DNA of 64,000 nucleotides from Zygnema cylindricum. Taxonomy: Eukaryota; Streptophyta; Zygnematophyceae; Zygnematales; Zygnemataceae. A program made the translations under genes and the position numbers. Shown here in pieces: positions 54,946 to 64,000 of this stretch (the stretch's first letter is position 1; each line of letters starts with the position of its first letter). A model generated the notes under the pieces. The model did not search any database and had not been told where the DNA came from. It saw nothing but the letters and a program-made list of their open reading frames with translations. Where the stretch lies: positions 28,501-92,500 of the forward strand of contig JBBHKE010000376.1 of assembly GCA_037447655.1 (NCBI GenBank), in the 5' to 3' direction.

Positions 54946-57574
54946 ATGGTGGAAATTCATGTTTTGGCGAACTTTTCCTGCAGCCTTTCATCCATCCAAA
55001 CACTTCGGTTTTCCTGGCTAAAGATTGATAATTCTTTTTCTTGTCCTGATATGTCTTCATTACCTGGGCTCATGCCTCGTTCTGTGACTCTGATGTGCCC
55101 TCGAGCCAATTCTCAATGCATTGTAATGCATAAATTTGCCAGAATAGTCCCTTCTAAACAGATAAAGTATGCAATGTTGAACAAAACGTTGGGAAGCTCA
55201 ATTTCGACTAGTTTAAACATTTTTACCAGTAATCTCAACTCTTCTTTAAGTCCAGAGTTTCTACTGAAAGCTCAAGAAGTCAAAGAACAGGATAAAGAAG
55301 AAGACGACAAGAAAAACATACCCCGGAAGACAAATTTAAGTTCAATAACATTTGAATCTCAAGGAATCTCAGAGTTTGACTTTCCTCAACAAGTACCCAA
55401 CCAGATTTTCATTGGAACTATAGATTTAAATGCACCTGCAGGTTTGCCACGACTTTTTGCTAATTATGGGAGCAAGTTTTTTCCCTTTGTATTGGAGCAT
55501 TCTTTGGTGATTGTCAGAACTCCTGCTGGCAAGGTGACTCAACCCATGAATTGACTTTATGAAGGTCAACTTTTCATAACTTTTCTCATTTTTCTCACAA
55601 AATTTGTTTTGAACTTTGTTTGAAGAATGTGTGTGAAATGTTGTGGTTCAAACAATCAGAAAAAATCGTCTCTCAAACTAAAAGTTTTTTTTTTTTTTTT
55701 TAGTTTTAGTTTTACTTGAACGTAGGAAATTCTTTGGAACGCTGCTAATATGTAGTGAATCTCCAAAATGATATTATGAGACGGAATCAATAAGAGGAAA
55801 TATTGACTCACACTAATGAATACGCAGAGAAAAAATTTAGGCATGGTTATATTGGAACAAGTTGTATAGCCTGCAGGTGACAGTGCTTCTTACATCTGCA
55901 GAAGTGCCTGTTGGACTCCTGTTGTGATGAACAGTCCAACGGCATTTTAGAAGTGCCCTTTTAAGTGTTTTAGGCAAAAGCAAGGAGGGAATTGTCATTT
56001 TACGAAAAACAACTATTTTCACGCATTTTTATTTAAGTGTGGTTTGGTAAAGTCAGGGTGTTATAGTTTTATTCTCAAATCTGCACAAATGGTAACTCTG
56101 TTTTTATAAACCAAAATAGAAATTTTACAATAAGATGAGAGTGAAAGTGGTGAGAGAAAATTGCAGAGGAAACAGGCTATTGGTTGACCTAATGTGTTCA
56201 TTTTCATGTGGACCCTAGAAAATTGTTATGAGTGGTGCATTGTTCTAGGGGAAAATGTCTGCCAGAAAGCTACAAATTCATCTACTAATACATGCCTGCA
56301 AATCCTCGTGCTGACACGGCCTTCCGGTTGCGGGGCAAACTTGGTCATGATAGTTTTTTTTTTTGCGATGGACGTTTGTCTTGCAGTGTGTTTTGTTTGA
56401 TTTTCAGCCGCACAATCCGGAGGATCCAAACGTGGCTTTCCGAGTCCTAACTGGACAGTCTGTATCCGGTCAGACTTTCTTTCATTGGCATACGGTCTGA
56501 GTGCATGTTTGTGATGTTGGGAGGATATGCGTGAGTAAATGGCCTGTTATTGTGTTCGATTTTTTTGACCACCTTTGGTTCAACATTGAAAGTAGTGTGT
56601 TGTTGAGAGTTTGATGCTAGAATGTGCGTTACACTGTGGGTCCTCATTCCCTTTCGGGCATATACGCTGTCAAGGCGTTATCTGCTTTTTTATTGCCCGA
56701 TGACCTTGCTTACAGTGGAGATTTTGGTACTTTATTTGTTTTTTGCCTTAATGGTTTGTTTTAATTCTTGCTGGTCGTCCAAGTTTGATCTATTGTAGAC
56801 CAGTGATTGATGATGCCTCTCAAGTTGTTCTTGCTAGGATCAGGTTTTGTTCAGGAACGGTCGTTGCAGAAGTTGCCACGAGAGAGGTGCTGGTTCGTGG
56901 GAACTTCCAATAGTAACTGTCTGGAAACAGCTCGCCATTTTAATAGGGATTGGGATCAGAATCTTTCTGTGTTTCGACATGACTGCCGACATTATAGCGA
57001 TGGTAAGAATCCTTTCGTCAAATCTTCATTGGCTTGTTTTTCAACATCAGAGAGAATTCATTATGTTGCTCTATCTATCTATTTCAGAAACAGAAAATTG
57101 GTCAGTAAGGTACTCTGTTCATCGCTAAGAGTTAAAATGTTGCATGACGTGATGATATGCTGTCCACTCCTTATAATTATTGTTATTGACAGTAATGTAC
57201 GATTTTGGGCCCTCAAAACGCATGATTTTAACTCTAATAGCAATGATAGGTCTGCCAACCTTTACATATGAGTTTTTGGGGAGCATTGTTTCAGATATTT
57301 GGTTCACATTTTTTTTTTTGTAACGCAGTTTCTAGTCTGCCCTTTTTGGTCGTCGTAAGCAGGCCAAGGTTGTTCATCTCTTTTTCCGTATTCGTCATCC
57401 TTCTATGTAATGTTGCTGGAATGTCTTAAGCCAACTTTTGAAATCGTTAGTGACTTTGCGTGTGAGATGGCAGCCCTTGTGGAACATTTGACTGGCCACA
57501 AAGGAGTAATCGGGAACCTTTTTTGGGTGCGCCTCGAAATGTTTTTTACGAGGAGGAAAGAAAGTCAGACATAG
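54946..57574 (+). CDS. Conserved plant protein of unknown function (CWFVG/DCRHY family), 4 exons
   Basis: Exons 54,946-55,533; 56,387-56,468; 56,844-57,002; 57,474-57,574. They join in phase to 309 codons with GT-AG introns. Residues 1-60 are Ser/Arg-rich and low in acidic residues, like a plastid transit peptide; a second possible start is at 55,051 (MSSLPGLMPRSV). Motifs: NQIFIGTIDLNAPAGLPRL (about 160), SKFFPFVLEHSLVIVRT, then across the splice a VLFDFQPHNPEDPNVA stretch, LPRERCWFVG (about 234-243), HDCRHYSD (about 269-276) and LVEHLTGHK (about 278-286). I recall CWFVG and DCRHY...LTGEK combinations in an uncharacterised plant family but no name or function. The C-terminus after the LTGHK motif is short. 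The splice sites were chosen for phase and motif continuity. Confidence 0.75.
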
Positions 57575-59385
57575 TGTGACTGGAAAAGAAAAAAAAACAC
57601 TGGTAATTCCAGCCCTGTCTATACCACCTTTTCATTTCTTGGCTTTGCGATGTATTTGATTGCAATTTTTGATTGCAAGAATGGTTTTTTTGCTCTGGTG
57701 AGAGAGCCGCTTGCATCATTTTGGTCATTGCGTTGTTACCATTTCTTAGAAAGTCAATTTCTGATTAGGACCTGTCAAGGTATTAGAACGTACAGTAATC
57801 AATCACTGCTAAGTCAAGCTTTACATCTTCAAAAATTTCGACTCCTAAAACTTCCTATCACGACTGTTAACAGTCGTTTTTCTTGGAATTTTATACCTAT
57901 TTCAGCACTACTTTTAAGGCTTTAAAGTCTTCACTCAATGTTCCACTATCCTTTACACGACACTACTTTTAAGGAAGTGCTGGTATTGTCATTACATCAA
58001 TCACCATTTTGGCATTTGAAACATACATATGGCTTTTTTGTTTAACTTTTCTCTCTTAAAGAGTCACCGATAAATGCACACGTGTGTGTTATGTTGGACT
58101 TGATTTAACAGGACTGCGATTCGCCTCTTACTATGAAATGTTGTTTATGTGTTGCCTTCTGTCTGTTCACCTTATTATGATTTTCATGGTCAGTGTTTTG
58201 GACCTCTACATCTGGCTGGACGATGTTCATCTCTCTCTTACTTCCTTCAACGGATCAGCGCGTTGTGGTTCAGTACCGCCAATTTTTGTTTTCCGCGCAA
58301 AGTCTCTTTCAATGTTTGCTCCTCTAATAGGCCTGATTTGGCTTCTACAGAGAGAGAGAGAGACCTGGACAATGACAATGACAGTGGCGCTTGCTTTTCG
58401 AATCAAATCATTCTCCTGCGAAAGCAAACAGAAATCTTCAACAGTGATGAAAGTACCAGATGAATATGGATTTTGTGACTAAGATCTTAACGAAGTTATC
58501 TTGTAAACAGGTGCATCAGGCCCCGCATGTGACTTGGTGCAGCCATTGCAAGAACGAAATCAAGCTGATTGTTGATCTTCTCTTGAAATATGGTTTAGTG
58601 AATCCACACAAAGTTGCAACCTTCGTGGTTGTTGTATAGCAATGCAAATTCAGGAAAGACATAACAGCGCCGAGAGTGGTCATTATTGTTATTGGAGTTC
58701 TAGCTGTTCCTCAAATTTAGATCCCAAAAGTTTTTCTGCCCCACTGGAACAAAAAATCAGAAGTTTTAGTAAAAAGTGTAAAGCCAAGTGGACCTCCTGC
58801 ATATAAAATGAAAGAGAAATCTAGAACACCTTAAAATGGTGGGAAACATACTGTATCAGCCAATGAAACGCCAATGCAGTGGTATTCACTTGACAATTAG
58901 TACGGGGCAGTCTACCTAGCATTTTCAGTTGAAAAGAGGCACGACCACATATCAAAACCACATGTAATGCATTCATTAATAAACGTTAATCTACATCAGT
59001 TCTACAACATCATCTCTATCAAACATGTCATAGAAGCAATCGGCACATGGTAACATTGGAGTGTGTGGAGATCGCCTCTGTTTAAATGTGGCCAAGCAAA
59101 ACAAGTCCACTAATCCACCTGTTACATCTTAACAGTTGTAAGGAATTTAAAAAGTCAAAATTGCAATCTTACAGATTCGTAAAGGGCACAAGTATCAGTA
59201 CATACAAGTCAATTCCTCCATTGTTTTTTCTTCTCCATTCACCAGAATTGATGATAAACTATGATGAAAATTGCTGCATTACATTGCAACCCATTATAAT
59301 CATTGACATGGCTTCGTACAGAGATCTTATTTCGAAAACCATGATGTGTATAACAAGGTTGCTTCATACGCAGGTTTCGAACATA
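57575..59385. other. Spacer after the CWFVG/DCRHY gene
   Basis: No gene I can support. A 132-codon frame (58,084-58,482) is Cys/Leu-rich with no motif and overlaps another frame. It may include the 3' UTR of the upstream gene. Confidence 0.45.
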
Positions 59386-62111
59386 CAGTACACCGCGAAT
59401 CGTAATAAGAGTAATATACGCTAATTCCGTCACCCCAAATTTTGACTCTATCACAAAAATAGAGTACATTATTCTAAATTATTCTCTACGTTATTTAAGG
59501 TACTTCTTGAATGAGCTTTAATAACTCTAATACATTGCCGTTTTAAATAGTGTGGCGTACGGTCGGTGTCGGAACTGGGCAAAATTGTACCTTATTATGT
59601 AGAAAAGTACAAATAATGATTTAATGCAGGCAACTATCATGTAACTGCGTTTTAACAAACCGCGCAGTGCAAACGTCATACGACGATACACTGTACGTTT
59701 TGTCAGATTCTGTACAAATACCTAGTTTATAGTGGAGATATTCAAAGCGTCAAATTAAAATACTTAAATTAATTAGAGTGGGCAAGATAAATAAAAAATC
59801 ACGATGTAAACCATCTGAGTCCGCGGGTACAAAAGGGGTGGCATGGCCGAAACTGAAAAACTACCAGCATGGGAATAAAATAACAACACAACAAAAACAA
59901 ATGAAAACAACAACAAGGAAAATAAAAGCACCCAAACTCAAAATGAAAAGCACGGCAATTGACAAAACCAAAACTACAACCCCAACCCCAACCTAAAAAG
60001 CAACCCCGTAAGTCCCCCCATCTCGGGGGAGCACGTTGAAGGAGTTCCAAAACCCGACGACGATCCATAACCGAAACAACCGATCGGAGGAGAATAGAAG
60101 CTTGCACTCGTTGTAAAGCCACAGATAAGCGTTGACGATAAAAAGAAGTAAGGACCAAAGGAGGAGGGTTCCCAAGTCCTCAGCGCTCGAAAGCACGTCG
60201 AGCGCAAGTACGGAGAAACTCGTCCATTGCAACACCCAGACAACCAAAGATCTCGACCGCCATCGGGATAAAGTCATCCATAGGGTCCCGGTGGGCATAA
60301 TCACGCTCTTTAGCCTTAGCGGCATCATGAGCCCTCGCCCCAACATGTCGAGCTGCCTGACCAACAACTGTAGCTGAAGTAGGGTTCGCCAAAACAATGA
60401 GTTCGTGAAAACAATATCACCGAAGATTCGACGGGCACCATCAAGCAAAACAAATCGATCCAACACTTAGGAATAATATGAGAAACCTCCCGACGCACAG
60501 AAAAGCCCCCCTCTGAAGCAATAGTGGCAACGACATCGCAAATAGTGTCGTGCGCCTGGATCAAATCTCCCCCATGGGAACAACAAAGCAAGTGGACACC
60601 ATTGGGCCCCAAGACGCGACCACGTGCACAAACAAGAGAGCCAAGTAAAGGAGGATGGGGGAGGCCAAGGCGAAACCGGAGGGCGGTGGTGAACTGAGCC
60701 GGTGAGAGTCAGAGAGTGGGCAAAATCGGTGTAGCGAAAAGCCAAGACCTAGAACCAGGTCCACCACAAGATAAAAGACGAGCACGCGAAGAATCAGAGG
60801 GAAACGCCTTGAGAAGCTCGGATTTTATGGCGGCGACAACCCGATCGGAAATCCATTCCTGGACACGCTCAACGGATGTTGTAACAAGGGTGGAGAGAAT
60901 CGGCACATCCACTAGGGCATTGGGAGGAAGAGAACGTGATGCGTCCAATAAAGACCGCTGGAAGGCGAACACACCGTCCGAAACCCGGGGGACAATGACA
61001 GCTTGAATGGGGGTGTCCCCAGCCAATAAACGGGAAACAAGAGTAGAGGCAATAAGGCACCAACTCCCTAAATAGGCAGCAGGAGCAACACGAGCCGTCG
61101 ATAATAGACCCAACCCCTCTGTAGAGACAGGGAGGGATGCCTGAATATGGGCCGAGGGCCCATACTCGCGATTGAACGCCCCACGACCCAACAAAGTGTG
61201 GAGGACATCCATGAGGCAATCGTCAAAAGCGGAGAGAGAGGAGATAAACGTCGAGGTGGGAGGGGAAGTAAGGTAAGAAGGGCAGTGGGGAAAACACATG
61301 GTTAACATAGCAAATGCCACTTGGGGATCGGGAAGGTGAGGAAGGTCATCCACTTGGGCCAGATCTGATTGTAAAGCATCATGAAGGAATTGGGTGACGA
61401 AAGTATATGAACCAAGGGGGCAACCAAGCAAACGAATGCCATCGGAGGGAGAAGGGATTTGAAAGCCAGGAGGGGGAGTAAAGGAAGGTGGAATATCCTG
61501 AGGAGACCAAATATCACATTTCCAAGGTTGGACTGAAAGGTTGAGTTTCGCTAAACGTTCCTTGAAAAAATCATATACCAACACGAATTTTTATCTAGGA
61601 CCAAAAATGCGTATCATCTGCAACTGAAGGGAAAAGGCAAGAAGGGAAGGCAGTTGCGGAAGCACGAAGGGCCCGGTAATGGGCTAGGGCGAACAAAGGT
61701 TGCCAGTTGGAGAGGAGAGAGCAATGAGATCACCGTCCGAGTGCCAGTCGCAGAGGAGAGAGGAATGAGATCATCGTCTGCCGAGAAGGAAAGGTTGCTT
61801 GTCAAAGTATAGAAAGCTCTTACAAAGGGGAATAATTGGACAATCGGAGATGGAGCCGACACGTTCCGATCCACCGTATTGAAGGCATTGGAAACGTCGA
61901 CCTGAAGGACCAACCAATCCGGATGCACATCCAACAAAGCCCTAATCCCGTGGACCACGGCCTCACAACCTCCTCTCGTGGCCACTCCAAACTGATGAGG
62001 AGTTAGAGTAAATTCCTTTTTGAAAAAGTTATTTCACACAAATTAGAGTTCATGTTTTTCTCTTTTTTTACTCTAATTTTGTCTTTACTCTAATTACGAT
62101 TCGCGGTGCTG
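59386..62111. mobile_element. Pogo-like MITE, copy D, split by an RT element
   Basis: Left end CAGTACACCGCGAATCG after TA (59,384-59,385); right end, reversed, CAGCACCGCGAATCG. The first 400 bp match the other MITEs (GTGTGGCGTACGGTC, CTGTACAAATACCTA). The last 80 bp hold the closing TIR. The middle (about 59,795-62,000) is the non-LTR RT element, which therefore inserted into this MITE. Confidence 0.7.
59795..62000 (-). pseudogene. Non-LTR RT with C-terminal restriction-like nuclease, 5'-truncated
   Basis: The minus strand encodes an RT relic: FGVATRGGCEAVVHGIRALL, LVLQVDVSNAFNTVDR (finger/palm start), then a 291-codon frame (61,584-60,709) with thumb-like sequence (LLGCPLGSYTFV, YGPSAHIQASLPVSTEGLGL). 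It ends in a Cys/His cluster (HLLCCSHGGD...AHDTICDVV) and LLDGARRIFGDIVFTN, which looks like an RLE-type nuclease end as in R2-like non-LTR elements. The catalytic xADD region is missing or destroyed. Frameshifts near 61,600, 60,700 and 60,470. The 5' truncation suits target-primed insertion. The clade assignment is tentative. Confidence 0.6.
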
Positions 62112-62956
62112 TTGATTTCAACGAGAACGCCCTCTCTGTGGTATATAACGATTTTGTTTCCGCCAGCGAGATGTAAATTATCTGTGAATCGTATCTCAAG
62201 TAAAAATCTCGTCACCCAGTCTTCTGCAACCTCATTGGTTCATAAAATTCGTATGCTGATCAAATATAAAAATAGAAATCTAACGAAACGGAGCCATCTA
62301 TGAAGGTGAGAGCCTGTGACAAAGCGCTCCATCAAATCTGTACATTTCGTACACTTTGTTATTTTTTTTCTGAATTTCTGTCAGTAGCTGACGATTTTTG
62401 AATTTACTGTGCTCAACTGCTCATTGTAACCTGCACAATTTTACTAATAGACAAACTTAGAGGTGGATGCGCAGTACAGTAATGTACTGTACTTCTAAAA
62501 ATTTCCTACTAAGTAATTTACCATTCTCCATCATTTATCGATATTTTCTGGTCCGTGTACGGTAACGGAACTCACATTGAGAAACTGAAGCGCAATTTAT
62601 TAGTGTGGTCCATACCAGTAGAGACACTGTCCTTTAAACGCTATCGTACAACTGGCTGACGTAATGTAGACTGCCCGTGACGGACTCTGCAAGCCGTGCG
62701 TCAGCAAAGGCGATTGAACTTAGTGTAATCTACAGTACCGTAATAACCGTATGCCCTTCCTGAGCAGCTATTAGGTCCTGCAAATTTGGAGAATTCTTTG
62801 TGCGCAAGCAACATTTTGGATATTTCTCATCTCCTCCTCTCGTGTGAGCAATGCAGTTGCCCAGAGGCAGGAAGCATGCGGCCTCATCAAAATAGAAACT
62901 CATGAATACTGTTTGTTTCATGCCCACAGTCGCGTCACAGCATCCAGCTTGTTTCC
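62112..62956. promoter_or_regulatory. Upstream region of the 62,957 gene
   Basis: No gene. AT-rich with GTAC words (TACAGTAATGTACTGTAC near 62,473). It should include the promoter and 5' leader of the downstream gene. Confidence 0.4.
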
Positions 62957-64000
62957 ATGGCTGTTTCACGGTTCACAGTCACCACCACCAACATCTGCAT
63001 ATGTCCCCCTCTCAGGCACGGGTCTGATTCAGCTACTATCAGAAGCCAAAAAATCGATCTTGTTAATTCAAAAAGATGTATCTCTGCATGGCATGGATGC
63101 AGTTTTATAGTTGAGCGTCTTCTTGTTGACGCAATTGTGTCTAATAATGTCCTCTCAGGACAAACAGCTAGTCTTAATTCTTTACCAAGAACAGGTTCCA
63201 GACGTACCTTTGATGTTTTTAAATCGACAGGGAGATCCTGGAATCAGGCAATGCTATTGAGAGGAGTATCAGATGCACTGCTGAATGCGCGACCAATGAG
63301 TTCCCAAACATTTTGTACCATGGAAGAGGAGATTCAAGGAAAACCTAGACACAGAAATTCTGCAGAAGTTTCCACATCAAAAAATATTGACAGTCGCAAC
63401 CGTAGTGATTCTTTCTCAGAAGGACTGGGCTCAAATAAAACCCATGGGCGTACAAATAGGGGAAAAGAAAGTAGGTCGGACCACAGTGTCAAAGAAGTGA
63501 ACGATCAAGGGGAACCGGATATCAATTTCTTTCGAAACGCTTCAAATCCGCAAGAGCACTGGAATAATAGTCGACTGCATTGGGATCCTTTTCTACTAGA
63601 GTTAAAGGAATTTAAAAGTAAACAGGTCGCTCGGTGTATTATCATATTTACTGTTGCTCGTGAAGCTAATGGTTACCTACTAGCATTCTGTCAAGCAGCT
63701 ATAGAGAGTATACAGAGAGCTTGGTGGGCGGATGATTTGAAGGATGTTTGGGATTACCAGGTGTCTGATGATGGCAATCTTCAGAATAGAGCCGGCCATT
63801 ATGGCTATCAAATGGAGAAGGTTGTTGAACGATCGAGCAAAGTGAACTCACTGGAGGGCGATAGTAGCCACATGAAATGGGGACAAGAAGAATATATAGC
63901 TAACGAGAATGATGACAGCGTCAAATCAGGAAAAACAGATCATGATGTAGGACGGGGAACTGTAGGTAAAGGACTTGAAACATTTGAACATTCGATGCTT
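62957..64000 (+). CDS. Unrecognised protein with plastid-transit-like N-terminus, partial at window end
   Basis: A frame open from 62,906 has its first ATG at 62,957 in an excellent context (TTCCATGGCT) and runs 348 codons to the window edge without a stop. The first 50 residues (MAVSRFTVTTTNICIC...) are rich in Ser, Thr and Arg with no acidic residue before about position 20, like a chloroplast transit peptide. Then come a basic/Ser-rich middle (about 65-180), a more ordered stretch with HWDPFLLELKEFKSKQVARC, FTVAREANGYLLAFCQAAI and RAWWADDLKDVWDYQ (about 197-255), and an acidic, Ser/Gly-rich tail. I know no family with these motifs. The long single open frame, codon use and start context support a real exon; a downstream intron is possible. 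Confidence 0.65.
   Translation, partial: MAVSRFTVTTTNICICPPLRHGSDSATIRSQKIDLVNSKRCISAWHGCSFIVERLLVDAIVSNNVLSGQTASLNSLPRTGSRRTFDVFKSTGRSWNQAMLLRGVSDALLNARPMSSQTFCTMEEEIQGKPRHRNSAEVSTSKNIDSRNRSDSFSEGLGSNKTHGRTNRGKESRSDHSVKEVNDQGEPDINFFRNASNPQEHWNNSRLHWDPFLLELKEFKSKQVARCIIIFTVAREANGYLLAFCQAAIESIQRAWWADDLKDVWDYQVSDDGNLQNRAGHYGYQMEKVVERSSKVNSLEGDSSHMKWGQEEYIANENDDSVKSGKTDHDVGRGTVGKGLETFEHSML

Noticed and set aside
62844-63110. 88-codon frame overlapping the start of the last gene
   Set aside because: It is in another frame and far shorter than the frame open from 62,906 to the window end.
1-64000. CRISPR arrays, rRNA genes, bacterial operons
   Set aside because: No spaced direct repeats or rRNA words were seen. 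Spliced genes and LTR elements point to a plant nuclear genome.

Overview
The window looks like nuclear DNA of a land plant, probably a non-seed plant (bryophyte, lycophyte or fern grade). The evidence is a ten-exon SBP-box (SPL1/12/14-type) transcription factor gene with multi-kilobase introns, two further plant-style genes with transit-peptide-like N-termini, and an upstream block packed with Ty1/Copia and Ty3/Gypsy elements. I cannot name the species from sequence alone.

Layout. (1) About 1-4,880, minus strand: a decayed Ty3/Gypsy element whose pol carries a cytosine-5 DNA methyltransferase module between a protease-like segment and the reverse transcriptase. (2) About 4,950-9,030, plus strand: a decayed Copia element, split by a solo LTR with an exact GCTTT target duplication. 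(3) 10,974-28,167: a nest of Copia elements. An old minus-strand element ('copia4') was split by 'copia3b' (11,908-23,642, TSD TTCAC). The 3' LTR of copia3b was then hit by a solo LTR (12,136-13,372, TSD CTTTT). Its RNase H was hit by a full-length plus-strand element, 'COPIA2' (14,549-20,993, two 1,049-bp LTRs, TSD GAGGC). A truncated relative, 'copia3a', ends the block at 28,167. COPIA2 and copia3a have a primer-binding site for a half initiator-Met tRNA that overlaps the gag start codon. (4) 28,199-33,348: small DNA transposons, namely an inverted pair of GAGGTCGC elements, a pogo-like MITE and a 1.9-kb foldback element.

(5) 35,102-51,514: the SPL gene, ten exons and 1,213 codons. All introns are GT-AG except intron 5, which reads GC-AG. 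(6) 52,490-54,822 and 59,386-62,111: three more copies of the pogo-like MITE family, intermixed with two copies of a non-LTR retroelement that appears to encode an RT plus a C-terminal restriction-like nuclease. (7) 54,946-57,574: a four-exon gene for a plant protein of unknown function, recognised by CWFVG and DCRHY motifs. (8) 62,957-64,000 and beyond: the start of a third gene, unrecognised, with a plastid-transit-like N-terminus, open to the window edge.

The genes do not form an operon-like unit. The notable interplay is between the mobile elements and their setting: a methyltransferase inside a retrotransposon, antisense tRNA-like modules inside Copia LTRs, and MITEs carrying exact SBP-type GTAC sites on both sides of an SBP-box gene.
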